A stretch of DNA of 33,529 nucleotides from Apostichopus californicus (Eukaryota; Echinodermata; Holothuroidea; Aspidochirotida; Stichopodidae): NCBI GenBank assembly GCA_020650975.1, contig JAIPMN010005223.1:4145-37673 (forward strand). The letters run 5' to 3'. The translations under genes and the position numbers were made by a program. Below the pieces are notes generated by a model. The model saw nothing but the letters and a program-made list of their open reading frames with translations. It made no database searches and had not been told where the DNA came from. Shown piece by piece: positions 11,301-23,300 of this stretch. Within the stretch, counting starts at the first letter, position 1. Each line of letters opens with the position of its first letter.

Positions 11301-14300
11301 TGTAATAGAATTTCGGTTTATTCAACAAAGAAATGGTGCTCATTCATTTAAGGGTTCTGAATAGCCAGTTTGAAAAGCTTCTTGGTTATCTCCTGATGGG
11401 CTCGGCATAAATTGTCTAGTGCTATTGTGGCCTCGCGCCTGTGACACGATAAGTTAAATTTCATGTGTTTTGAAAGATGTTTGCTGTCCTCTTATAATCG
11501 TTTTTGCAAAGATTTCAGAATTTCTTCTCAAACAAAGATTTACAGTATGTAAAAGAATGGCTTGATATGGGCGCAAAGTCTGTAGGGAAGTAACAACTAG
11601 TGGAGGTTTGATACATTATTTTGCAGTGAAGACAGTGTAAGGAGAAATTGGAGAATCCAAAGCAGGTCTGGAATAACATCTTTATACTCTGCATAGTAGA
11701 GTCAAGTTGCCAATGTTAGGTTGGACATTATTTGATGCAAATAGATAGTTGCAGTTATCATGTATGATTATGATAATTGTGTGACATATTTCACTTAATT
11801 TTATTTATCTCATTTTATGAGGGACATTTAGACAACATGGCCTGTATTTCCCACTATATAGCATGTTAAGTTAAATAACTTTTCTATTGAATTCTGTACA
11901 GCAGCCTAGAGTACAGAGATTAAATTGGCATTGTCAATTGTAGTGAAAGTTCAGTCGGTGAATAGATTTTTTTGCTGTGTGAGCCATTTTATATTGAGTG
12001 ATTTCAAAGAATTTGTTGTCAAGACCTGATAACTTGTATACATGTACTAAGCAATCCATATCTGCACTTGCTTTGATGGTTTGCTAAGTCCACTTAGTGA
12101 ATTTGACCATCTATGTGTCTGTAATTGTTATAAGATCTGGACTCAGACTGATCCTTTCTTTCTTCAACTCAGTTGCTGTTCATCAATCAAACTACAAGAA
12201 CAATTTTATGACAAGCACCACAAACTTTACTATAGACTTTCTCTTTTCTTTCTTAATTCTGAAATCAACAACATGAAACATAGATACAGTACTCTTTTGG
12301 AAATTCATGTTGCTAAGCTGCTATGGGAGAGTTTAGCACACATGAGATTGTATTTATCTTTTTTATTTATCCGACTGCCCGTCCGTCTGTCATTCTTGTC
12401 GAGTCGTCGTCCTCATTATCATTTGTTTTATTAGTGGGGGGGGGGGGATTGGGACTCGGCTGGGCAGGCAGAGTTTTAACTCTCTTAACAGCAAACTTGA
12501 CCCTCTATTGTACTTTTTGCACATATTTACTTGTATAGTTATCACATCTTTTTATATCCTCAGTACAAAGGATTTATAGAGAGTTTGCAAACCATTAACA
12601 TAATTTAGTTTATAATTAACAATGATGACATAGACATTGTGTCTTTGGATTACGTTTGTTTTTTTACACCTTTGTAGCAGATAAATGTCAGCCTCCAACA
12701 TGTTAATGCCAACTACTACTACTAGCATTGTATGACAGAGTATGTTGATGATATCATGTGATGGTGCTAAAGTTGCAACTCACGGGATACTCATCAAAAT
12801 TCACTGTCCAGAAGAAGTGTATATGTTGGTGTGTCAGGGTTGACATTTCAACATTCTTGTTTCTTGATTTCGATGATAATCATAACCTTTGGATTCATGA
12901 TGGTGTGTGTGCGTGCGTGTATGTGTGTGTGTGCATTTGTGACGCCCAGCTTATAAACAAGATCTCTGAAAAAGGGAAGGTCAGACCAATAATATTTACG
13001 ATATTTGAGTACATGTTGTTTTATGTGGAGGTCAAAAGTCATTTGGGATCACCATTGGTCGAATTATGAAAACATTTTAAACACAATATCTCAAGAAGGG
13101 AAGCTTGGACAGACCATATTTACTAAAAGTTGGCTATTGTTTTTGTGGAGGTCATTTCTTGTCAACAGGGGTCAAATTGTGAAAATCTATGATATCTCAA
13201 GAAGGTAAAGCTTGGGCAGATCTCATATTTAATATGTACATGAACCACATTAAGTACAAGAAGGCGATAGTTTTTGGTGGAGTTCAATGGTCATTAGGGG
13301 TCAGATTGTGAAAACCTTGTAAACACGACATCTCACGAAGGAAAGCTTGGGCAGACCTCATATTTGGTGTGTAGAAGTACCACAATGGGTCAGAAGCTTG
13401 TTGTTTTTGGTGGAGGTAAAGGTCATTTGAAGTCAACAAACGCCAAATATTTACTTCACTCCCCTCTTACCTGTCTCTGTACACTAACGCACCTTCCAAA
13501 GCATAATATCACAAAGGCAGCTTGGACGGATCGTATATTTGTTGTGTAATTGTACTCACATTGAGTACAAGTAGACTAATGTTGTGGGCGGAGGTCAATG
13601 ATCATTTGAATTCATCAGCCCTGGGTCAAATTGTGAAAACCATGTTTTACACAATATTTCAACAAGGACAGATGTCATATTTATTATTTTAATGTATCAC
13701 ATTTAGTACAAGAAGCCATTTCAGAACAGCCTGTGCCATTGTGAATATATTGTTTGTCAGATCGCATTGCTTTTCACTGTATTACTAAGATCAAGTATGT
13801 TGTACATCCTCACTATACATTACGTCAGATTCATGAAGAAAACTGCTCATGTTACATCATCGAAACCACAATGCATTTTTGCATTCTGGTTAATACTTTC
13901 AGATCTTGTTTAGAAACATTTACCTGCAGATAAAGAATCGATTTCAAGTTTACATGACAGGGAAATGATTATATTATTTGTCCATAGTTCCTGATGTTTG
14001 TCCAGCAGGTTACTATGGTAACCAATGTACAGATAAATGTCTGTGTCTTGATGGCGCTGTTTGTGATAAGCTTTCAGGAAGATGTGAGGGTACCAGTTGT
14101 GCTCCAGGTTCAATGTTGGTTCCAAATGGCCAGTCCTGTCTAGGTAATTTCTTAGTGCAATATTCTATACTCTTGAATTCCATGAGAATTCATCTTTAGA
14201 ACCCAAAGAGAGTGCAGGATCGAGTTTAATCTGGAATTTAGGATGAAAAAATATGACTTCACTAATTATGTGTCTTAAATTGTAAGTCAGTAATGAAAAT

Positions 14301-17300
14301 AATGAATGATGGCGCCCATACAAATGTATATTGAAATCAATCAGCTACTGTAGCATAATTGCAGCACAAAATAAGACTTGGACTTTTTATGATAAATTAC
14401 TGAATCATAGGCCAGGAAATATTCAATTAGTGTTAACATGTTTCTTTCTCTACTTATTTGGGATGTTACTTTCAAACAGAAGCCATTTGTTCATTGCATC
14501 CTTACTGGATGTCTTCAAGATGCAGTCAGCAGATAAAGCATCAGAAACTTTCCTATAAAGACATTTATTAATTAGCTCTGTCTCTCATATATCATGTTGT
14601 GTATATTAAAAATATATAGCTACAGTCAGGTTCCCATTTTAAGTGTTTGTACCTTTAAAATTAATATATTTATATTCATTAGTGTGAATAATAATAATAA
14701 CCAATGTGTTTACTTTAACAGAAATTGGAGGTCACACTTGTTACAAATGATTGCCCTAAAGTTGGATTCATACAAAGATTTGTGCAAATTTTAGGCCTTT
14801 TTGTCACTGAAACTGTACATTCAAGTAGAGATAAAGGACTGTAGATGTCGTCAGGAAACTGAAGCCAGGGATCGTTGCCTTAGGTCGTTGTAAGGCTTTA
14901 GAAGGAGCAAAGGCATAACAAGAAGCAACATCACTGAGGTGGTTCCCAAAATACCTCAACTGATCAGTTTTATTAGAACTTAATACTTCATACCACGTCT
15001 TCTAGTTCAACCATGTGGTGGTGAATGAGGTATAAATGGTTGTGAGTTGTCTGGACTATCCCACTAATTCATCTGAACAGGCAAGTATCATTTACAGGTG
15101 GGGATGCCATAGTACCAGTCACTGATCTTCTGTTTGTAACATGCCTGCTTTGATTTAAGCCAATCTGTTATAGAGGCTTCCTTTCACCTCAGATAAATGA
15201 CCAAGTAACCATACTGACACTTTCTACCTTAGTATTGCCACCTCTTATTTCAGAATGTCCATCTGGCTTCTTTGGTGATAGCTGCACAGAGGAGTGTCAC
15301 TGTGACTCTGATGCATGTGATAGAGTTACAGGAGAATGTGTTGGATGCTGCAAGAATCAGTGGATTGATCTACCTCCATCCAGATGTCAAGAAGGTAATT
15401 TGTTGATGGTGTGTAGCATCTTGAAGAACACCATTCCGTATGGATGAATTTCCCCATGCAGTAGTGCATTGGCTAGTATTTGATAAATTTAAATTCCACA
15501 ATTCCCCCCCCCCCCCCAAGGCAATGAGTAGGCATTTAATGCATTGTACAGACTGCCAGCTGGTGAAAGTCCTGTACAGTAAATTGAATTGTAAGTAATA
15601 TACTAACAAATACCGTTTTTACTTTGGTCACAGCTTTTACCTCAGAAGGAAACATCAAAGATAGAATTGTTAAGAAATGGTATCTCAGGTCACACCATCC
15701 GACCCATACCACAGCTTGGCAATGAAACAGTTATGGTAGCCACTGATCATCCATTTCATTTACTTTACGGATATTACTACAATATTTCTTTATTGAATAT
15801 TGTTTTTTAATTTATACAGCCTTATTCTCTTTACATTACAGGAATTATTAATGTTACTGGCAATAAAACCAATCCTGGTACACAGTGGTCAGTTACATGT
15901 TGGGTTGAGGAGTTACAGCAGAGCTCTCCAAAGTACACAGTTTTCCTGTCCCAATCTATGGATTTCAGATCTACATCATTGCAGGCACCAAGTAGCCTTA
16001 CCGCAGCTAGCAATAGGGCTCTCTTCATTCAAAGTGGATCAATATTTACAACCACTGATGCACAAGCTGGGGATACATACTACTGTGTGATATCAGGGTT
16101 AGCCTGGCTAAACACAACCTTGTCTCATTATGGTAAGATAACTGTTATATGTTTTACATTGATTACATTAGTACTTGTTCATATTGAAACTCCTAAGATC
16201 AAAATTATGCGTGTTTTACTTTATTTAAAGTGAACTTACAACCCTTGCCATGTTCAAATGATACTAGCTTTGATATCATATATTACTAACAAACACTCTG
16301 AAGGTGACAAAAACAAAAATAAACGCTGTTGACTTATGATTTCATATTGTTGCTGAATTTTGTACATTTTCAAACATTTTTTATGTGCTTCTCGTGCTGA
16401 CTATTTGGTTAATTAAAGCAATTCAATATGTCAAAAAAAAACATTAGAAGTAAAGTGATAAGGGTGCCTCATTTAGAGATCTATTTTGGATCATGATGTT
16501 GGATCCTAAAAGGGGGCTTAGGAATTGTCTGCCTTTTATATCTAAAGAATACCATACAGGGACAGAGCTATGAGACTTCTGTTCTTCTTAGTTATTTTTC
16601 TCACTGCAGAATAAACATGATAATATTGTAATATATTTTGTAAAGAACCTCAAAGGTTTTCAAATCATTCTAAAATATCTATTTTGGGTAGTAACTGTAG
16701 GGTATCTTTAAGAACTTCGACTTGAGCAGGTCTGGTGATGCCTTGATCAAATAACTTTCTTTGATTTTTTCTTCTTGTTTTATGGGGCTTGACAAGTACA
16801 ATACCCTGTAGTTAAATAATGGTATAAATAAACAATCAGGAAATTTGATTGCAACAATTCTGAAAATTTGCTTCTGGGAAGGACAATTGGAGATCACTAT
16901 TGGTTCATGCAAGCTGTAAACACTGGTGAATCGATTGTATTCAGAGATAATCAATTAGTCACAGGCTTTGAGCTTACAGTATGTCTTTGACATGTGTAAC
17001 TTCTATGTAGGTATGGTACTGTCTATGTCATCAGTTTTACTTTAACATTTAATATCTTCTTATGTTGTATAAGTCTTCAAAAATGTTAAACAGCCAAAAA
17101 AATATATATAAAACTTGACCTAAAGGTGTTTATGCATTTACTAACCTTGCTCTTTTGGAAATGTGTTGCTAATATTGGTCAATTTATTCATAGAAAATCT
17201 TGTCTGGGTTTGCTGAATTTTTCATCATCAAATTTCTCACTTCTAAATAGTAATGTAGAACATTCTGTGTTATATTGGTTGCCAAAGAAACATAATTGTG

Positions 17301-20300
17301 CAGGGGAGTTAAATGTTAATTTTTACTATTATAACTATACTTATATTTCTTAGAATCATTTTCTATCATTCTCCTCAACTACATTTGTTTGCTAGTTGAT
17401 ACTACTGAAGAGCAGCTCTTCAAGTACCATGTAATATAATCTTTCACGGGCAACAATGATAACTACAACAACATATCAAGCTCTTGTCCCATTCTCACAG
17501 ACTGGGGCAGTAAAATGTTCTAGTGCAAATGTTTCATCATAGGTATAAACTTATAAACAAGAAGCAAAATTGTTAACGAAAACTACAGCATGAGTTGCTC
17601 ACTTGATAGTACAAATACAAAGATTTACTTCGTTCCTCGCTTACCTGTCTCCTCACAACCTTAGCACCTCATTCTAATGTGTCTAGTATGCCCTGGTAAT
17701 CTTTTAACACTGTGCACCCTCAGTGACCGGCTCCTCCGGTCGTTGCCCTTCCTTCTCATTCTACCATCCAAAGTGTTTACACATACGTTTTCGTAGTGGA
17801 TTTTAAATCTTACGGAAATTGCCCGGAATACATTGGATTTTTACCTTCTATACATCCTTTGGGATTTCAGAACGTTCTACAGTCTTTTACAGCCTGATAA
17901 GTATCCTTTTCTTCTAAAGAGAGGGAGTTTGGGGGCTGTTTTTAGTGTGCGACCCATGCCCATGTTTTCGTTTTTGAGTAGCGTAACGTTACTTTCTCAG
18001 GTAGTAGTTCCGCGAAACTACTTCTTTCATTTCCGCCTGTTCCGCACTAGCGCGGATGGGCGGTATCTCACCTTTTGTATACATGTTTTTGTCTGTTATA
18101 CTTCTTTTAAGATGTTTGATCGTTTTCTTGTACTTTCGTTACTTGGTCGCTTTTTCTAAGTATTGGGATTTCACTTTTGTAGCGTACTTTGTAAGCCGTG
18201 ATGTTTGATCGCTTTCATGTACTTTCGTTACTTGGTCGCTTTTTCTAAGTGTTGGGTTTTCACTTTTGTAGCATACTTTGTAAGCCGCGAGCCCCTAGGG
18301 GGCCCGATATTTTTGTCACGTATCTCTACTCTCTGTTAGTTTACGTCCCAACCCCGCTTCTTCCATTTTCATGGTTAGTTTACGTTCTTTACGATAGACT
18401 ACTTTTTCTAGTCTTTCCTAACGTGGGTTTTTCAGTCATGTACTCGGAGCCGGGGCGGGGGATGACCAGGATCTTTGCCCCAGAGGCAGGACCTGTAGTC
18501 CCAGAGACCCTTGTTGGGCTGATTCTTGTTTACGCCAGCAATATGGCAAGGATTTGACAGGGCTGGCTAGCCAGCGTTCGAAGCTCCAGGACAAACTGGA
18601 CCTCATCCCGTACCCCAACGGATCTCCGAGAGGGGAGGGAATTACAGGAGAGACTGGAAATTAGGAAGAAGCGAGAGAGTTGGTGGGAGATGAAGTGGAG
18701 AGTGGCCAACAGTGGGCCGGAGGAGAGAGAGAGAAAGAGGAGAGTGGAGAGAGAGAGAGGAGAGAGAGAAAGAGAAATTGCCCTCCCCCCCAAGTTCCCG
18801 GCGCCGTCCGGATCTGATATGACCAAGGGGGAAGGCAAGGGCAAGGCTCCGGCCAAGAAAAAGCCCATTAGAATATCTATTCCAACCTGAACGGACAGAA
18901 TGTCCGGGTCGCAGAGAGTGGTACCCGGCGTGGTGCGACCACTGAGATGGGCTCCGGGGAGCCCGGGTCCGGCGAGACCCCAGAGGGAGTCCGGTACCGA
19001 GGTTCCACTCCGGATCCGAGACCGGTCCCGAAGCCGGGAACCGGAGCTGCAATCGACTGCTGGGTCCCCAGAGATGGGCTCCGGGAAGCCCGGGTCCGAT
19101 GGGACCCCAGAGGGGGTCTGCCTACCAAGGCCTCTCTTACCTCGATCGCCGACTCACACTGTTCCAAGAAAGGAAACAGGTTTCGACGATCAAGAACTAC
19201 CGTTCGGCTATTGCCACCTTCCATCAGGGCTTCCCCTACGGCTCCACGCCAGGCAACAATGGAGAAATTGCCCAAATGATTAGGGGGATGGCAAACAGGC
19301 GCCCACAAGTTCAGATACACTGCACGCCTTGACTAAGGCGCCTTACGAACCTATGGCAAAGGCATTCCTTGCAGTCCTCACCTAAAAGACACTGTCCCTC
19401 ATCGCCCTAACCTCGGCAAGGAGGAGGAGTTACCTTCACGCCCTCTCTACAAAGAGGAACCACTTACGGTTCGATATTCACGGGTTGCGGATAGTTCCCA
19501 ACCCCTCCTTCTTCCCTTCTTTCCTCCCGGGAGACATTTCGAGTACCTTACTCAGCAGCCTCGAAGGATACCTTGTCCCGCTGGTTGGTGGAAACTATGC
19601 TCCTTCTTGCAACAGGCCCAGCCAGATCTAGGGCTCACGACATCAGGGGTATCACAGCTTCTACAGCCCTGTTCGCAGGCTTTCCGATAGTAGACATCCT
19701 TAAGGCGGCGGCTTGGAAGACTCCAAACACTTTCGTCGCCTGTTACTTATGGGACACACTACAGGCCGAATCGGCCTTGGTCGCTCGGTGATGCTAACTC
19801 CGGGTCCCACCCCTCGGGCCTCCGACCATCGGGCAGTGCCACTCGGTGCTAAGGTTGTGAGCAGACAGGTAAGCGAGGAACGAAGTAAAAATAAAACTTA
19901 CTGGTTTATATATTTACGAGTGACGAGCTTACCTGTTTCCATTTCCCGCCACCCTCCCCCGAGGGGGTGGGACACAGCCGGACGGGGGAGCGGTCGTTCG
20001 ACTTGACTCACGACTCTGCACGTTTCTAATCGATAGACATCGCCATCCACTGGTTCGACTCCAGCTCCTTGTCTTTCGGTGAGTGTTTTTCCCTTACTTT
20101 GGTATTCTCAGTTAACAGTTTACCATCTAAGGTAGTAAGGGGTACTTCGTCGAGTTGTTCAACTAGGCCTCTGTTGGCTTAGGGGTAGGCACGCCTACTG
20201 GGTTCCAGAGGGCGGCCCCCCCCCTGACTTCACGGGGTGGGTTCCCCTCCCCCCGTCAGGAAACTTTTGTTAGCGTAAGATTTTCTTCTCGACGGGTGGC

Positions 20301-23300
20301 GGGGTTTGCCCGCCACACCCCTGAGGTCGCGTCAGGGACCACTTTGGAAGAGAAGTGGTCTCATGAGAAGAAAGGGCAACGACTAGACACGGTAGAATGA
20401 GGTGCTAAGGTTGTGAGGAGACAGGTAAGCTCGTCACTCGTAAATATATAAACCAGTAAGTTGTATCATAAATAATATAATGAAACGGCCGTCTAGCCTA
20501 GTATTTCCTCAATCTTTTCATTGGAAATCAGATATGAAGAGACCATTTGTTCAGATCTAAACAATCTGTGCTTAACTACTACCAAGCCTTTACATTTCTT
20601 GCACAGTATTTTTTGGCAGTATTTATATAGCCAATAACAAAGCATGTTGCTTAGCAGTATCTGAATTTCACAAAATGGGGGGGGGGGGGAACAATCATGC
20701 AGTGGCTTGCACACTCCACTTCTAGTGTGGGTTAATTTTATGTTCTCATTTCTATTCAGACCTTCCTATTATCAGTAAATCTCCGGAAATAGTCAACATG
20801 TCTCAGACCTCTATAACCATTAAATGGACAGCCTGGAATGAACAAACTGATGTCGGGGATCCACCGGTGGTTGGTTATATTGTGTACTACGGGAAGGATG
20901 CAACTGATAGCTGGAGTAATGTTACTATCATAGAATCCAGTCAACTGCTACAGTACACACAGACCAATCTAGAAGAGGACACTATTTATGCTTTTAGTGT
21001 ATCAGCTGTTAGGGAAGGGGACATGGGTGAGGGTCCTATAGGTCCACCTGTGTCTGTCAAGACATTTTGCGATGGTGAGTTAGTTATAATTAATCTCATC
21101 AATTTTGTTATTATTCAGATTTTATTTCGTTTCTTAGTTGTTTGAAGTTAAAAGGAGGTCACTATGATCGTAAAATGATAAAATGGTGCTGAAGATGTAA
21201 GTATGATATCCCATGCAATTTAGACAAAATAGTAATCAGGTGATCAGGGTATAAACACAGATCAATTAATATGAATAAACAGTTAAGAATCATACACAAA
21301 TACCAACAGCACATTTATCAATGTCTTGGAAGGATATGCAACACAAGAAATTCTATGCTTAGAAGATTGTGGAAATAAGGTATATCTATAGCATTTTGGA
21401 TAGTATTTATTAATGTAATTTAGTACTGTATGTTAATGATAGGAAAGTTCCCACATTTTTATCATACTCTCAGAAACTCTCTCATTGTATCCTCACCTTG
21501 TTTCATTTCTGTTATTTACAGTACAAAGTACTCCTACAGCTGTGATGGCAACAGTAACGGACTTGAACCAACTGAATGTTACTTGGCAGGTATGCTAAAA
21601 AATGTATGAAAATACTGTAAATGAATAGGAATTTAAAGTGACTACATTATATAGATATACTACACAATATGTTTAACAGTATAGTCAGGCTTAACTGAGC
21701 CACTCAACGAAGGATGCAGTGTACAATAGAAGGAAAATAGGTGGATCAAAGATGTCATCCTTTTGTGATTGAAGATACGTGAGAAAGAAAAAACCTTCCC
21801 CCTTCCCTTGCCTTTTGCTTTTAGCTTCCCCATCCTCCCTTGCCTTGCCTTTCCATCCCTTATATTCCCTTCTCTTCCATCCTTTCTATTGGTTCCAGCT
21901 TCTCCCATCCTTACCTTACCTACCCTTCCCATCACATCTCATCTCATCTCTTTTCTTCTAGCCTCATCTCTTCTTGACTCATCTAGCCAATACATTGATG
22001 CACTATAAAGTAGACTAGTTGTAATACTGAATTATTACATAGATGATGCAGTGTCTTCTATGCTATAATGTAGCAACAATATTGAAAGTTTCCATCTTTG
22101 ATCAATAGGTTGATGATATTGATATCACTTGCAGTACTGGGATAACTGGTTATACTATCTACTACAAGGTGGATGGTAGTAGTGATGATCTACAGAGAGT
22201 AACAACAGTCTCTGGAAGTACAATGTACACTATCATCGAAGGACTTGAGCCTGGAGAGAGTTACATCTTCATGGTTTCCCTTACAACAGATCAGGAAAGC
22301 CCCCTCAGTGAAGCATCTATGGCAGTAACAGTGCCAGGTGAGGTCTCATCAATTACTTGTATTAGGATTTACTGTAATGCAAAGTGGAATAAAAAATATT
22401 GCTTTGTGTGTAATACTGCACCAATAATAATCCAATTTATACCCAAATAAAGTAAAGGCCAACACATTTCAGATAATGCAAGACCTACGACCTACTGATT
22501 AATTGTGATCACTTAATTTGTTCCATGCAGCTTTTAGAACAGTTAGAAAATAGAAATTTAAATAACACCAGGTCTTTATAATCAAACAGTGTACTGCGTG
22601 CATTTCATTTACATAATAGTTTATAAGCACAGTAGATCAACCTACATTGCCTGGCACTGACCTTTCAGCTGGCTGGGCAAGATAATAAAGGTTGGGAGTA
22701 AATTCTTGGGAGTATAAGTGTTGGAAACATGTAAAGCATTTTCCATTCAACAATATAAATGTATCTGTTGGTAATGCTAAAGCTACTTTAAAGGGGTATT
22801 TAGCTCATCATTATGTTATGATGAAACTAAAGAAGAACAGTAGTAACTTTGTATGATTACTTTTGCAGTGCAGTTGTTCACCTGTTTTGATCATTACTTT
22901 TTGCTAAAACAGAGAAGATGCCAGGACCACCACCCATTATTGCTTTGTTTGTCATCATCCCTTTGGCAGTGCTTTTGATCATCATTTTCCTTGTTGGCTT
23001 CATTCTCTACAGGTAACTAATCATCTGATAAACTTGAATAATAGAATAATTTTATCAAATAAGTTTTCCAGTCTGATGATAGGAGTTCTAAGCTTGTCAT
23101 TAGAGTTGCAAAGCTCTGTCTTACAATTTGAGTTGAGATGATTTGCATTATTAGGCATAGAATCATGATTACTATCTGGCCAGTCAGAAGAGACCTTTGA
23201 TTTTATATCCTCTCTTTTTCAAGAGCCGTTCTGTTCTGCTCTCATTCTGTTTTGGTGTTTACAATTAGTCTTTCTGTACTTCATTTTAATTTTCTTGTTT

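Larger units (their letters stand above)
17624..20462 (+). mobile_element. Internally deleted DIRS-type (tyrosine recombinase) retrotransposon
   Basis: About 2.84 kb. Both ends carry the same sequence in opposite orientation (left starts near 17624, right ends near 20462). Near the right side, 19845-19940 is complementary to the left end and then, directly adjoining, to the right end: the internal complementary region that only DIRS elements have. A broken tyrosine recombinase ORF (about 19099-19791) lies just before it, as in DIRS. No reverse transcriptase, RNase H or methyltransferase coding was seen, so the middle has been lost and the copy cannot move by itself. Base composition is clearly GC-richer than the host intron. 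No target-site duplication is evident, as expected for recombinase-mediated insertion. Confidence 0.85.
16133..20759 (+). other. Intron 7 (about 4.6 kb), hosting a DIRS element
   Basis: 16133-17623 is ordinary AT-rich sequence with no exon seen. 17624-20462 is a GC-richer DIRS-type element in the same orientation as the gene. 20463-20759 is AT-rich again, with a G run at 20677-20689 and the acceptor TATTCAG for the next exon. Confidence 0.8.

Noticed and set aside
12081..12538. Overlapping plus-strand frames of 117 and 71 codons
   Set aside because: The products are low-complexity or hydrophobic from T-rich DNA and a G run, with no domain and no fitting splice phases for the receptor.
15634..15750. 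Open frame after an acceptor-like TCACAG, with a product resembling part of an Ig strand (KIELLRNGISGHTIRP)
   Set aside because: Exons f and g are phase 1 on both sides and join directly. This frame starts and ends in phase 0, and in phase 1 it meets a TGA. No donor gives a fitting exon.
18530..19320. Several long minus-strand frames (up to 147 codons)
   Set aside because: They are shadows of the GC-rich DIRS body, where stop codons are rare. The recognisable recombinase motifs are all on the plus strand.
21769..22008. 79-codon hydrophobic frame suggesting a membrane segment
   Set aside because: It is the translation of the pyrimidine-rich tract (Pro, Leu, Ser, Phe only) inside an intron with well-defined splice sites.
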